Assembly: GCF_023065955.2 (NCBI RefSeq)
Contig: NC_079873.1
Location: 97,316,128 to 97,380,127, forward strand
Source: Ursus arctos
Lineage: Eukaryota > Chordata > Mammalia > Carnivora > Ursidae
DNA length: 64,000 nt
Direction of reading: 5' to 3'
A program made the position numbers and the translations under genes. This document shows positions 1 to 28,487 of the stretch, piece by piece; position 1 is the first letter of the stretch; each line of letters opens with the position of its first letter. The notes under the pieces were generated by a model. That model was given only the letters and a program-made list of their open reading frames with translations, had not been told where the DNA came from and searched no databases.

Positions 1-354
1 TTTAAGAATCTGCATATTTTATGCTTTTATGTTTTTTCTAATAATTTTACATGGTTAATAATTTTAATATATTCTGTATCACATAGTTCCCATATTTATG
101 TAAAATAAGCAATTAAAAATGAATAGTTCTACCTGCTTAAATATTACTTTCCTCTAAAAAATGAAAATGCTAGTTTTTACTCTATAACTTGAATCGTGGT
201 AATGTAGAGCTCTAGTATTTAGAATTAGGGTGTTTCTTTGAGATTGTGTAATTAATTTTACGTCATCAGTAGGTAATTTGTTAGCTCCTAATATCAAAAT
301 TATATTGCCTGTGTTTCACATTTTGGATTTCCTAATGTAATGTTCTCTTTTTAG
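1..354 (+). other. XIAP: XIAP intron 1, 3' end
   Basis: AT-rich sequence with no open frame and no repeat I can name. It ends at the acceptor AG 353-354. The upstream non-coding exon and promoter of XIAP lie outside the window. Confidence 0.7.
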
Positions 355-386
355 AAAAGGTGGACAAGTCCTATTTTCAAGAGAAG
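200..386 (+). promoter_or_regulatory. XIAP: Region matching the proposed XIAP IRES; also intron 1 acceptor
   Basis: An internal ribosome entry site has been reported just upstream of the XIAP start codon in human mRNA, with an essential polypyrimidine tract. In this genome the equivalent tract (about 341-352) is followed directly by AG at 353-354 and looks like an ordinary 3' splice acceptor. If spliced there, only 32 nt of this region stay in the mRNA. IRES function cannot be judged from sequence. Confidence 0.4.
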
Positions 387-16438
<16,052 letters not shown>

Positions 16439-19400
16439 TCTAACTCTACAGTTCGGCGCATTATGTTCTTCTCATTACCCTGATTGAGTGTGTGATGTGA
16501 ACTGACTTTAAGTAATCAGCATTGAATGCCATTAGCATTTGCTACCGAGTAGACGAAATGTAAACTACAATGTTCTAGTTCGTATTCTAAAATTTGAATT
16601 TCTGGATTTTGGAGGATATTAGCTATGTTGTGTATCTTTTTTTTTTTACTGTTATTTAATTGAAATCTAGACTAAGAGGCATCATATTGTCACTGACCAC
16701 AATGTGTATTTGTAGTACACTAACTTAGTTTCTAAGTGTAAGTGAATTAATCAACTGAATTTTTCATTCTTTTCATATAGGCTTAACAAATGGAGCATTC
16801 TGTGTAAACGTGGAGATTAGAGTTAATCTCCCCAATCACATAATTTGTTTTGTGTGAAAAGGAATGAACTGTTCCACACTGGTGGAAAGATACAGATTAT
16901 TTTTAGATGTTTGTCTTTGTGTTTTAGGATTTTGTCTATTCTCTTTTAAAATTATACACACGTGCTTGGGTGGGTGATTGTAAAAAATGATTTTGCCATT
17001 GTTAAAAGGGTATTTAAGGATGAATACCATCTAGCCAACATGTACTGACATGGAAAGATGTCAAAGATACTAAATGTAAACTGAAGTAGCAAAACACTGT
17101 CTATACAATGAGTCAGATGAAGGTGTGTGTGTTTTGTATATGTATAGAACAAAAGATTTGGACGGATAAAGCACCAAACAGTTAAATGTGGTTTCTCTTG
17201 AGGGTGGGGTCGGGGGGGTAGGGCCCAGAGGGGGTTGCAGGGGCCTTTCACTTTCTACTTTTTTCATTTTGTTCTGTTTGGATTTTTTATAAGTATGTAT
17301 TTTATAATCAGAATTTTTAGAAAGTATTTTACTGATTTAAAGGCTTAGGCATGTTCAAACGCCTGCAAAACTACTTATTGCTCAGCTTTAGTTTTTCTAA
17401 TCCAAGAAGGCAGAGCAGTTAACCTTTTTGGTGCCAATGTGAAATTTAAATGTTTTTATGTTTTTCCTGCTTTGTGGATGAAAAATATTTCTGAGTGGTA
17501 GTTTTCTGACAGGTAGACCATGTCTTCTTCTCTTGTTTCAAAATAAATATTCCTGATTTTGTAAAATGAAATATGAAATATGTCTCAGATCTTCCAATTA
17601 ATTAGTAAGGATTCATCCTTAATCCTTGCTAGTTTAAGCCTGCCTAAGTCACTTTACTAAAAGATCTTTGTTAACCCAGTATTTTAAACATCTGTCAGCT
17701 TATGTAGGAAAAAGTAGAAGCATGTTTGTACACTGCTTGTAGTTATAGTGACAGCTTTCCATGTTGAGATTCTCATATCATCTTGTATCTTAAAGTTTCA
17801 TGTGCGTTTTTACTGTTAGGATAATTAAGATGTATATAGGACAAAATGTCAAGTCTTTACCTAAATTGTTTTGTTTCCTTGATTAGTAATAGTAGTAGAT
17901 ATTTCTGAAACAAATGTTCTCTCAAGATCCTTAAAATCTCTTGGAAATTACAAAGTATTGACAAGAAAACTAGAATACTTGCTTAAATATTAAAAAGAAA
18001 ATAAAACTTGAATGGGAGTCAATAGAGATAAAAAACAGAAGTTTGAAAGTGCTTCATACAACACCCAGGGTTTGCTTAAAAGATTCTTAAACCAACCTGT
18101 CATAGGGGTGAGTGAGGCATTTCACTGCAGAGAAACATTTGAGAATGAAACTTAAAAATTCTATAATCATCTTATTTTCTAAGAGAAAGAGTATTGTCAT
18201 GTTCTCAGCACCTCTGTGGATGACTATTTTAAGTGACAGTCATTTGAAGCATTGCAAATTTAAATGAGAACTTTCGAAGTTAAACAATGACTGCCTGGCT
18301 TTTTGCTTTACCATGTAAGCTCTCGGTTCTCTTTACCTTTGGACTTGCACTTAGGTTTAGTTAGATGGTCATTAAGGTAAATTTTACATATATAGTCTAA
18401 GCTTTGAATCTAAAGTACAAGGGGAGAAAAGTGTTAAAGGTTCTTAAATGTGTTTTCCAGAACACGTCAGCTCCAAGTCAGGTAGTTAGTTCAATCTAGT
18501 TGTTGGCCAGGGACTGAATTGTTTTAACATAAGGCTTTTCCTGTTCTGGGAGCCTCCGTTCATTAAAACTCTTCTTTTAAAACTTGTATGTTTAGAGTTA
18601 AGAAAGACCTTTTTTCTCCCCATGAGTTGTGAAATGTACTGCATGAAGCTGATGTGGCTAACAAGTTTATTTTAAGAATTGTTTAGAAATGCTGTTGCTT
18701 CAGGTTCTGAAATCACTCAGCACTCCAACTTCTAATCACATTTTTTTTAAGACTTACCAATGTTTGTCTGTGTTCTCACTATAAAAAGCACTGGATCCTT
18801 TCCATCTAGTTGTGCAAAAAATGATTACTTGCAAGGTCAGAAATATAACCAGATCCAAATCTGCGCCTCCCCCTTTCCCAAAATAGTTCTCCATATCTAC
18901 ATGTAGACATTCCTTTTCTGTTAGAAAGTTCACTCTAAAGATTTCGAAGTCACCACCTTTTACTACATTTTAGTCATGCGAGGAGTCAGGTTGTTCGGTA
19001 ATAAGTAGTTATCTTTATTCATAATAATTTGGTGTGCTGATCAAAAGCCTTGTTTTAATTTTTGAAAAATGGCTTTCATGTTTATAAAGTAAACTCCAGT
19101 TAGTTAATTAATGGCTTTGTATTGCCGTTCCTGCTCGGTTTGGGTTTCTTAGTTTTGTTGTTTTTTCCCCTTTGGTTAAAGGCTAAGGGGTAGGGTGGGT
19201 GTGATGGGTGTATATAATGCGATTTGGCCCTGCCTAACTATGATCTTTTGTTTTTGTGGTTACATTATTTAAATTTTGGTAGGGTTTTTTTTTTTTCCTG
19301 TTTTCATTTGAGTGGATAAAACTGGTATTTCGAACTCTCTGGATGGAGACTTCCACCACAGCACTAAGTGCGTGTATTGTACTCTTGAGGCCCAAATCAT

Positions 19401-19984
19401 TCTTTTATTTCCTGATTCCCCAGGGGTTGAATATGAGGGGGAAGGGTGGAGGAGTGGGAGAAATGGGGTAGGCTTTTCATTTCCATTAGAGAAATAAGAA
19501 AACAGGAGGGGATAGTTGACAGATGTAGTTATTTTTAGCCAAGTCGGCTTTAAAAAAGAGCTGTTTCTTCATTTCTGAAATAAGAATAATACCTATCTTA
19601 CAAAATCAGGAGAGTTCAGGGAGACCCTGGATGTCAGATACTTGCTACAAATGTTCATTCCCTTCCCAGCACACTCTCACCCTTCAGGGGTTTGCCTTGA
19701 CTCTGGAAATTTGGGCTAAAACTTAGATGGTAACTCTTTCAGTGACTCTTACTCATCTTTTTTGGCGTTTCTCATAGTTAAGATGTAAATTATAATAAAT
19801 AGTTCAGGTCCTTAAAAATATTTAAGTTCCTTTTTAAAAAAATCTAAAAAAAAAAACTATTCTTATCAAGTTCGGTGAGCTTTGCTAATAGAAACAGTTG
19901 GCTTATTCCCACTTTCATCGTCAGTGTCAGTTTGACTCTGTTCAGTTAGCACAATGTGAATTTCACTAGCGGCTACTAGAATCC

Positions 19985-20130
19985 TAGAGTGTCAGAGCTA
20001 GAAGTGACCTTAGAGAGTATCTGATTCTTCCCCTCGTTTTACAGGTGAGACGACTGAGGCCCAAAGGTGAAGTGATTTATTCAAAGCTGTCTAGCTAATT
20101 AGTGGCAGCCCAGACTGGGACATAGTTTGA
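19985..20130 (+). repeat. Old mammalian interspersed repeat (MIR-like)
   Basis: It carries the widespread 'gagctagaagtgacct' start and the 'acgactgaggcccaaag' core seen in many ancient mammalian repeats. I cannot fix the family by eye. It sits inside the XIAP 3' UTR. Confidence 0.45.
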
Positions 20131-20752
20131 AGGTGAAAAACTTCAAGTTACCTCTCCTGGGAGATCTCAAATGTTTATTTTTTCAACTATTCTTTCTTTT
20201 ATGCCATAACTTTCACTACATATTAAATGACACTTTATGACTAATACAGTAGGACAATCTTAAATACATATATCTTCAAATTGTACAATACTACATTAAT
20301 GTTTTGGGTGGTAAGATTCTATTTTGAAGACTAAAGTTTGCAGATATGCATAGAGATTTTTTTTGGCATTTCCTACATGCTTATTGTGTATCATTAATGC
20401 AACATTTAAAATTACTATATAAGTATATTTTGTCATTTTCTCTATACTTGGTAACATATTTGCATTTTCGATTTGATGTAATAAAGGCTTTAATGTAATT
20501 TTTGTTAGATTTTGCATTTTTCATTATTATTATATCTTATCTAATCTGACAGAATGACAGATTCTTATGTCATTGTATTAGTGTTGTGAATAATCATGTG
20601 AAATGTTTTCAGATAGAGTGCTATATTTGTGAATATAATTTTATGACTTTTTTCATTTAGTAGAAACCTTTCCATCAGTATGGAAAACAAAGAAAATTGC
20701 TTTCCAGTGTATAATCTGGCAGTCATCATAGATTAAAGCTTATTTTTCTGTG

Positions 20753-20772
20753 AATAAAACTTATTCAATAAA
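20753..20772 (+). terminator. XIAP: Tandem polyadenylation signals, probable XIAP 3' end
   Basis: AATAAA occurs at 20753-20758 and again at 20767-20772, followed by T-rich sequence from about 20795. Further AATAAA hexamers at 17542, 19794 and 20826 could give shorter or longer forms. Transcript 3' end data would be needed to choose. Confidence 0.45.
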
Positions 20773-21240
20773 GTACTGTTCTTTAAAATGATATTACTTT
20801 GTATTTATTTTACTTTCTCAGAAAAAATAAAATAGCCCTCTTAAAAATACTAAAATGAAACCTAAATATATTTTCTGCCATTGGGCCAGGCATTAAGGTA
20901 CACATCAAGTCATGTCCTATTAAAAGAAAAAAGACATCTGTTTTCATATTAATTTATCGAATTCTGTAAGTGCATGAAAAGCCTGTTTTTACAATGTATA
21001 AAAATATGAACTATAATAACACTCTCTCCCCACAAAGATCGGTCTGTTTCTCCCAAGAGGTAATATAGTCACCATAACAAATCTTGAGCAAGCAATTTAA
21101 ATGCAGTCTACCTTTCTTCTTACATGTCAACTACACTTTCAATGAATATTGATAAAGATGTGAATTTTCAAAGCTTTCTCTTAAAGTTCAAGCCCCAGAG
21201 AGGGCACCAACAAATTTTTTTTTAAAAAAAAGCTTTCTCT

Positions 21241-21447
21241 GGGGCGCCTGGGTGGCTCAGTCGTTAAGCGTCTGCCTTCGGCTCAGGGCGTGATCCCGGA
21301 GTTCTGGGATCGAGCCCCACATCGGGCTCCTCTGCTGGGAGCCTGCTTCTTCCTCTCCCACTCCCCCTGCTTGTGTTCCCTCTCTCACTAGCTGTCTTTC
21401 TCTCTGTCAAATAAATAAATAAAATCTTTTTAAAAATTTAAAAAAAT
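21241..21447 (+). mobile_element. SINEC
   Basis: Young-looking full-length copy flanked by a 15-bp duplication ending 'aaagctttctct' (left 21226-21240, right about 21448-21462). Confidence 0.9.
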
Positions 21448-21938
21448 AAAAAAGCTTTCTCTTACAGAAATTTTCAACCTTACCCAAAAGTAGAAAGCAA
21501 GGTATAGCTAACCCCATGGTATTCCTCAGCTTCAATAAATAACATTTTGTCCATCTTGTTTCATCTGGGATTTCCCCCTTCCCTTCCCTTTTTTGCTTGC
21601 ATATTGTAGAACAAATCCTAGGCATTGTGTCATTTCTTCTGTAACTACCTTGTTATGTACCTAAACCAGATTAGAACAGTTTTTACAAAAATTGAATTTT
21701 TAACTCCCTACTGTTGCTGAATTTTAATGGACATCTGAATAAGAATTAAAGTCAACTTTATTCCCCCTTTCCCCTATTTGAAGATGAGGTTAAATGAGGT
21801 TGGGTGTAGAGATTACTTAAAATCTTAAAAAAACAAAACGAAACACCCAAAGCATAAAAAAACTATGTTCTTGCTATGTCATTTGTAGTTTGCTTATAGA
21901 TTATAGAATAAATATGGTACTTAGAAGTTAGTAGGCCA

Positions 21939-22039
21939 GGGGCACCCGGCTGGGTCAGTCGGTAGAGCATGTGACTCTTGATCTTGAGGTCGTGAGTTCA
22001 AGCCTCACGCGGGGCGTGGAGTTTACTTAATTTAAAAAA
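21939..22039 (+). mobile_element. Older short SINEC
   Basis: Short type with the 'cggtagagcatgtgactc' signature, directly followed by a long-type copy. Confidence 0.75.
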
Positions 22040-22210
22040 GGGGGCACCTGGGTGGCTCAGTCGGTTAAGCGTCTTCGGGTCAGGTCATGATCTCATGGTC
22101 CTAGGATCGAACCTCACTTAGGGCTCTGCACTCAGCGGGGAGTCTGCTTCCTCTCCCTTTGCCCCCTCCTTCCTGCTCATTCTCTCTCTCAAATAGACAA
22201 AATCTAAAAG
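22040..22210 (+). mobile_element. SINEC
   Basis: Long type with a deletion in the head (sequence jumps from 'aagcgtct' to 'tcgggtcagg'). The tail is short. Confidence 0.78.
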
Positions 22211-22250
22211 ATATATATGAGTAGGCTAACTGCATGGTGAATGGGTATCT

Positions 22251-22432
22251 GGTTCTCAAAGTGTGGTCCTGGGACCAGCAGCATCTGCATCAGCTAGGAA
22301 CCTGTTAGAAATGCAGATTATTGGGCCCCATCTCAAACCTACGGAATCAGAAACTCTGGGGCTTGACTCCGCAATCTGTGTTTTAACAGGCCCAAGTGGT
22401 TCTGATGCAGGCTAAAGTTTGAAAACCCTTGG
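22251..22432 (+). mobile_element. MER5A, near full-length (hAT-Charlie non-autonomous)
   Basis: It runs from 'tggttctcaaagtgtggtcc' through 'gaatcagaaactctgg' and 'caatctgtgttttaac' to 'aaagtttgaaaaccc'. Length (about 182 bp) and order match MER5A. Confidence 0.75.
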
Positions 22433-22847
22433 GATATGGTAAGGGGTCTGAATCCAGAAAGAACTAAATGGCTGAAGTGTGTAAATTAAATTGATACAGC
22501 TCTCTGCAAATGACTGTCATCCTCACCTTTCTCTTCCTTATAACTTATTGCTGATCCAGTCCTATATTTTCTCCTGTTATCAAAACATGAATACATAAAA
22601 TACAACATCCTGAAAGTCCCTTCTGATTCTACTTTTCAACAAAACTTTCTTGCGTAGAGTACTCTTTGAGTTTTATAATGAGTATAAATCTTCAGCCCTT
22701 TCACTGCTAAATTCATTAATCGCCCCACATTGCCCATGCCGTTAAACTATCCTCCCATCAAGCAATGAAAGAGTTAAATATTTGAAGACTTACTCCCAAG
22801 CGCTAGTGTGACAGGAATCAGTTGAAATTGTACAGAACAGACCTGCA

Positions 22848-23050
22848 GGGGCGCCGGGTGGCACAGCGGTTGAGCGTCTGCCTTCGGCTCAGGGCGTGAT
22901 CCCGGCGTTATGGGATCGAGCCCCGCATCAGGCTCCTCCGCTGGGAGCCTGCTTCTTCCTCTCCCACTCCCCCTGCTGTGTTCCCTCTCTTGCTGGCTGT
23001 CTCTATCTCTGTCAAATAAATAAATAAAATCTTAAAAAAAAAAAAAAAAA
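22848..23050 (+). mobile_element. SINEC, 'cacagcggtt' subtype
   Basis: Head 'ggtggcacagcggttgagcg' is of the subtype I associate with bears. Flanked by gaacagacctgca (left ending 22847, right 23051-23063), a perfect 13-bp duplication. Confidence 0.9.
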
Positions 23051-23764
23051 GAACAGACCTGCACTTCTAGAAAGAGCCAAAGCTTCAGTGAAACGTGAGG
23101 AGTTAATCTACAATGATAGAATGTAAGAGTTGGAAGCTTCTCTAATTTGTAACAAATAGCAGTTCTGAATTCTTTTATCCTGTAGTGGTGTTAGGTCTCT
23201 AAAGGCCTTCAGAATTGCATCAATCCACACTTATTGGTCACTATCGGGTCTCTCTAACTGCAGCCAAAATTAAAATCTTAAAGCTAGATGAAAGTCGGTG
23301 ATTTTTTTGTTCTATTCCAGCAAACCACGAATTTGCTTATAACAAATACATAAACTGGCCATTTGGCTTTGAATAGATTTGGTCAGCTCAGAGATTTTTT
23401 TTCCCAATCTCATTCTGTTTAATTTGAGATTTCCAAGACCCTATATTCACCGTAATTAATGACAACAGCATAAAAAATATTTTGCATGGGCCGATACTTG
23501 TTAACTTTAGCTTATGAATGAATATTAGAAGGATATTGGTTCAAAACAAATAAAGAATAAAAATCCAAGAGAAACCAAACTTTGATCATTATTTTCCCCT
23601 GTCAGTTTCCTGGAGGAATTTAAATTTGAAAACACACACACACACACACACACGCATGCACACAACTAGAGTATAATTAATTGAGGTAATGGTATTTAAG
23701 CAATGATCCTGCTTCAAAGTCTAATTTTTGTTTCAATAAACTTTACTAAACACATATTTTACAG

Positions 23765-23870
23765 GGGCGCTTGGCCGGCCTAGTCAGAAGAACATGTGAC
23801 TCTTGATCTCAGGGTCGTGAGTTTGAGCCCCACGTTGGGTGCAGAGGTCACTTAAAACAAACAAAAAGAT
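23765..23870 (+). mobile_element. Older short SINEC
   Basis: Head 'gcttggccggcctagtcag', end 'gtgcagaggtcact', A-rich tail. Starts a same-orientation pair. Confidence 0.73.
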
Positions 23871-23874
23871 ATTT

Positions 23875-24064
23875 TGGGGGGCGCCTGGGTGGCTCAGTCG
23901 GTAAGTGTCTGCCTTCGGCTCAGGTCGTGATCCCAGGGTCCTGGGATCATGTCCTGAGGCAGGCTTCCCGCTCAGGGGGGAGCCTGCTTCTCCCTCTCCC
24001 TCTGCCTGCCACTCTGCCTGCTTGTGCTCTCTCTCTCTCTCTCTCTCAAAGTCTTTTTTAAAAA
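23875..24064 (+). mobile_element. SINEC
   Basis: Long-type copy with a run of CT dinucleotides in the body. Second of the pair; 'agatatattttt'-like repeats flank it. Confidence 0.82.
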
Positions 24065-24092
24065 AAGATATATTTTTGGAAAGATATATTTT

Positions 24093-24540
24093 ATAGTAGT
24101 CTCCCCTTATCTAGTTCCCTTTCCATGGTTTCAGTTATCTGTGGTCAACCGTGGTCCAAAACAGATGATTCTCTTTCTGATGATCATGAGAAGGTCAGTA
24201 GTAGCCTAATGCTATGTCACAAGCCTACATCGTTCCCCTCACCTCATCTCTTCACATAGACATGCTATCCTCTCACATCAGCACAAGAAGGGTGAGTACA
24301 GTACAATAGGATCTATTGAGAGAGACCGCGTTCACATAACTTCCATTACAGTATATTGTTATAATTGTCCGACATTATTATTGTTAATCTCTTACGTGCC
24401 TAGATTATAAATGAAACCTTTTCATAGGTATGTAGCTTAGGAAAAAACACAGTCTATGTAGGGTTTGGTACTATCCAGTTTCAAGCATCCACTGGGGGTC
24501 TTGGAGCGGATCCCACACAGATAAGGGGGGACTTCTGTAC
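24093..24540 (-). mobile_element. Tigger-like DNA transposon (non-autonomous)
   Basis: Terminal inverted repeats can be seen: 24095-24111 and 24520-24536 match at 15 of 17 positions when one is reverse-complemented. Both sides end near a TA, the target duplicated by Tc1/mariner-type elements. Internal sequence resembles the MER/Tigger family by memory. No transposase frame. Confidence 0.6.
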
Positions 24541-25259
24541 ATACAAAATTATAGATGTCCATTTGTTACATAAACCGTTGAGAGTTATTTTTCTTTAAGT
24601 GTGTGCATTGTATTTCTTTAATTTTATTCCATTACCAGGTACTAGGGATCTCTTTTTAACTCCATTAGCTTATACAAGGCGCTTTGCATTTTTGGCTAAA
24701 GCATCAAAAATGTATTTTCTCATGAAATGCTGGCATTTTGTTTGGCAATGATTACGCTCTGCTTCTGCCAGATTACTGACAACCGTACTGAGCAAAGCAG
24801 AACACATGAGTATGTTCGTGAACACTTACTGGTGTTTCAGAGGAACTGATTTCTTTCCCCCAGAGGAACTTATATTAAAAACAAATCTGTCCCAATTCTC
24901 CCCCCACTAAATTAATCTGAAATGGAGAAAAATTTACTAAACATCATTTTATTTTTCGTTAAACAAACATTATGCATAGATTTCCTAGTAGAAATTTAAC
25001 GAATTCTGTGTTAATCATTAAGAGAATGACCTAACTTGTCTGGAAAAAAACCTGTTTTTCTTTCAGCTGGGGTTTTTTTGTTTGTTTGTCATTTGATTAT
25101 TAAAAAAGATTGTACTCTACGTATACCTTTCTTGGTTTCCCACTATAAACTTTTTGTATACATTATATTCTTATGTGATACATAAGAATTAAGTAAAAAG
25201 ACCTATGCTAAGTGTGAGTTATAAAGCAAGATTTGGTTAGGTATACAAAATAAAATGTA

Positions 25260-25400
25260 ACAAAAATATTCATACATGGGGATAATAATCCCCACTCCAG
25301 CTACCTCAGGGGATTGTTGCAAGGATCATATGAGTAAATGTACATGAAAGAGCTTCAAAAAGTATAAACCCTCTATATAAGCCCAAGGAATCATTCCTCT
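25260..25400 (+). repeat. MIR-like fragment
   Basis: The 'gataataatccccactcc', 'ggattgttgcaaggatcatatgag' order (split here) and 'agagcttcaaaaagta' resemble the right half of MIR. Confidence 0.5.
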
Positions 25401-26179
25401 AATTAGAGTTTACTGGACTAATTAGTAGTTAGTTTTACACAAAACGAAACAGTTCTGGACCAGTATCTGATTAATCGGGGATATACAGTGATGAAATTCA
25501 TTTATATAGTTTCTTGGCTATTTCCATGACTCTCAAAAACCTTTATATGCATTATGATCTCTATGTCTTCCACTCTCTACATGGCTACTCCTTGTGTTTA
25601 CGTCAGAAGTGTATGGGTAATGGCACAGAGATAATTGGAGAAATTGTTGCTGTGTACAATTGTGGAAATTGTCTTCATAAACCCTGGCATTCGAGTGGCT
25701 CTCGAATGGATCTACGTGGGCAGTCAGGTCAGCTCTATTTTCTAACATGTGAAAATAAGAATACATAAACCAGATTAAATTTAGGGACAATAAAATAATT
25801 GGTCTGGTATTCTTGCTCTACACCATTGTGTCTCTCATTCATTATATTCCTAGCATCTCTAATTTACAGCTGAGGAACCCCAGACATAAAGGTTATATGA
25901 CTCACCTAAATCATATGGTGAATCACCAGTCAAGCTGTTCTTATAGGCAGTGAGAATGTTTTTAGCTAATTTTTGGCATGAATTAGCTAGGCTGGCTGCT
26001 GCCCTGTCTGAACTTAGAGTATATATGTCCAAATCCAGGCTCTATTTTGGATGGCAAGACCTGGCTGGCCATATGATACCAAACCACAAGACCAAATAGA
26101 AGCAATAAATAGGTGTACAGGGTCCTTAGCCTGTCTATTCAACTAGAATTGCAAAGTGAATTCTAAAAAACCCGAAGTT

Positions 26180-26293
26180 TTATTTCTTTCTTTTTAATTT
26201 TTCTTTTAATCTCTAACCCCAACGTGTGGCTTGAACTCACGAGCCTGAGATCAAGAGTCACGTGCTCCACCGACCGAACCAGCCAGACACCTC
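26180..26293 (-). mobile_element. Older short SINEC
   Basis: Minus-strand short type: 'taatctctaaccccaacgtg' through 'gaaccagccagacacctc'. Confidence 0.75.
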
Positions 26294-26885
26294 CAAAATC
26301 TATGTTTCTGATCCCAAGAATTTGGCAGTGGGAAAGACAACTTTTCACTACAGTGCCAAGGCAAACGTTGGAGGTCAGGACCCCATGTCTTCCTAATCAT
26401 TGTGTTTGCAGTGACTCCCATGCTGTCTAGCCCATTAATAAGCACAGAGTTAATTTTCTCAGTACATAGATGTATGAGTGAAGGAATGAAGACATTAATA
26501 AATGAACAGAGTGGGAAAACCTCATCTAAAAGTTGTGCATTGACAAATCTAATACAATTTAGAATTCATGCTGATTTTCTACAAGTTTCACCCCTTTTTA
26601 TGAACCAACATCAGACACCTGCTATGTGCCAGGCTCTGGGCTAGACTCTAGGGGGTCTGTTCTGTCACTGAGCGCTGAAGGGCAATAGCAACTGTCTCTA
26701 ATTCAAACCGCTTGGGGGACGGTCTCAGGGAAAGTGTTCTGAAGGAAGGGACCCTTGAAGTAGTCAAGGAGGTGGAGAAGGGGAGTTCTATCTAGGAGAG
26801 AAGCATGTGCAGAGCTCAGAGTCGACAAAGTCTGCCACGTCTGAAGAACTAAAAATGGGGGTTTTGAGTGAGAGTTTCGAGGGCA

Positions 26886-27049
26886 TTTTTTAAAAAGTTT
26901 TCGCTTATTTATTTGAGAGAGAGCACGAGCAGGGTGAAGGGCAGAGGGAGAAAGCAGGCAGCCTGACGTGGGGCTCGATCCTGGAGTCCCAGCCTCATGA
27001 CCTGAGCCAAAGGCAGATGCTTAACCGACGGAGCCACCCAGGCGCCCCG
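26886..27049 (-). mobile_element. SINEC
   Basis: Minus-strand long type with a shortened body. 'gggcattt' precedes it and 'gagggcattt' follows, a likely target duplication. Confidence 0.85.
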
Positions 27050-28067
27050 TTTGAGGGCATTTACTGCAGATTCTCAAGGGCTCTTTATGTGCACTAGGTC
27101 TCCTTGGGTACACGTTTTCTCTCTCCCCCTACAGGTGAGAGAAATTCAGGCTGGTATATGATGGGTTTTGCATTTCTGAGCAGGAAACTCGCAAGTTGTT
27201 TTCTAAAGCAGGTTTTGTGAGGTGCGTTGGGGGAAAGGGGAAAAGACACTCATTTACCAGGCAACCATCACCTGTACTAGCCTTTGCTGGGCTGGATGGA
27301 ATATATGAGTTTCACATATTTGAAATACGTGAAAAACTTTTTATTTGAGATATATATTCAGATTAAGCCACCTTGTTTAATGAGTTAACTGAACCGTCGT
27401 TTCACTTTGTCTCTGAATCCTGTGAAATCATACCAACAGTGGTGTGTTCAGTGCTTGCAGTGTACTCAGAAATTCTGGGAGGTGGTGATACGAGAAAATA
27501 AGACCCAGGCTTGGCCCTCCTGGAGTTTACGGTCCTGTTGGCAAAAGGAGATTTACATTCATCACTCACGAGATATTCCCCCATTCCAGACTTAATACCT
27601 GGGTCTTTGCCGTGGTGTTTAACTCAAAATATCAAAGGAGCGAGAGAATGTAAATACAGTGTGATCCAGTGCTGGATTGTGTGGTATAGACTATCATTAC
27701 CGTAGGAACACAGAAGGACAAATGAGGGTGTGAACCAGTAATTAGAGTAGGTTTCTCGAAATTGGTGCGACCAAAGCTAAAGGATCTGAGATTGAAGGTC
27801 GTTCCAGATGCTAAAACTTTATGATTGTATGTGACACCGTTGTTGTGTTGTTTTGTTTTGTCTGCAAGGTTAATGATGGAGGACAAAAGGACCCACTTGG
27901 GCTGTTATGCTAGATGGGCTTATCTGTGGTTTCTGGCATGTGTCTTGAATAATATTTTTATATATTTCCACACATTTCATTAAATAATAACTCTTTGAAC
28001 AGCGTTCTGTCTTAAAAAGAATTCAGCCTCCCATGCATACAGACAAACAAACAAAGAAGCCAAAATT

Positions 28068-28253
28068 TGGGGCGCCTGGGTTGGCTCAGTCAGTTAAGCA
28101 TCTGCCTTCAGCTCAGGTCATGATCCCAGGGTCCTGGGATCGAGTCCTGCGTGGGGCTCCCTGCTCAGGGGGAAGCCTGCATCTCCCTCTGCCTCTCCCC
28201 CTGTTTGTGCGCGTGCCCCCCGCCGATAAATAAGTAAAATCTTTTTTTTAAAA
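28068..28253 (+). mobile_element. SINEC, first of a double hit
   Basis: Long type. The left flank is aaagaagccaaaatt (28053-28067); the right flank at 28254 repeats aaagaagccaaa. Confidence 0.88.
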
Positions 28254-28265
28254 AAAGAAGCCAAA

Positions 28266-28487
28266 GGGGCGCCTGGGTAGTGCAGTCGTTAAGCGTCTGC
28301 CTTCGGCTCAGGGTGTGATCCCAGCGTTCCGGGATCGAGCCCCACATCAGGCTCCTCCGCTGGGAGCCTGCTTCTTCCTCTCCCACTCCCCCTGCTTGTG
28401 TTCCCTCGCTCGCTGGCTGTCTCTATCTCTGTCAAATGAATAAATAAAATCTTTAAAAAATAAAAAATAAAAATAAAAAAATAAAAA
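28266..28487 (+). mobile_element. SINEC, second of a double hit
   Basis: Starts directly after the second copy of the target repeat. Its long tail of A-rich TAAA units is followed by the third copy at 28488. Confidence 0.88.

Larger units (their letters stand above)
16439..20790 (+). other. XIAP: XIAP 3' untranslated region
   Basis: After TAA at 16436-16438 comes about 4.3 kb of AT-rich DNA without SINEs and with several ATTTA-like motifs, as expected of a long mammalian 3' UTR. One old repeat-like block is at 19985-20130. The end is set by the polyadenylation signals near 20753-20772. An earlier end near 17.56 kb, or a later one, is possible. Confidence 0.65.

Noticed and set aside
25514..25790. 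Overlapping 84- and 85-codon frames on both strands
   Set aside because: Both strands are open over the same bases, typical of chance; no domain and no splice context.
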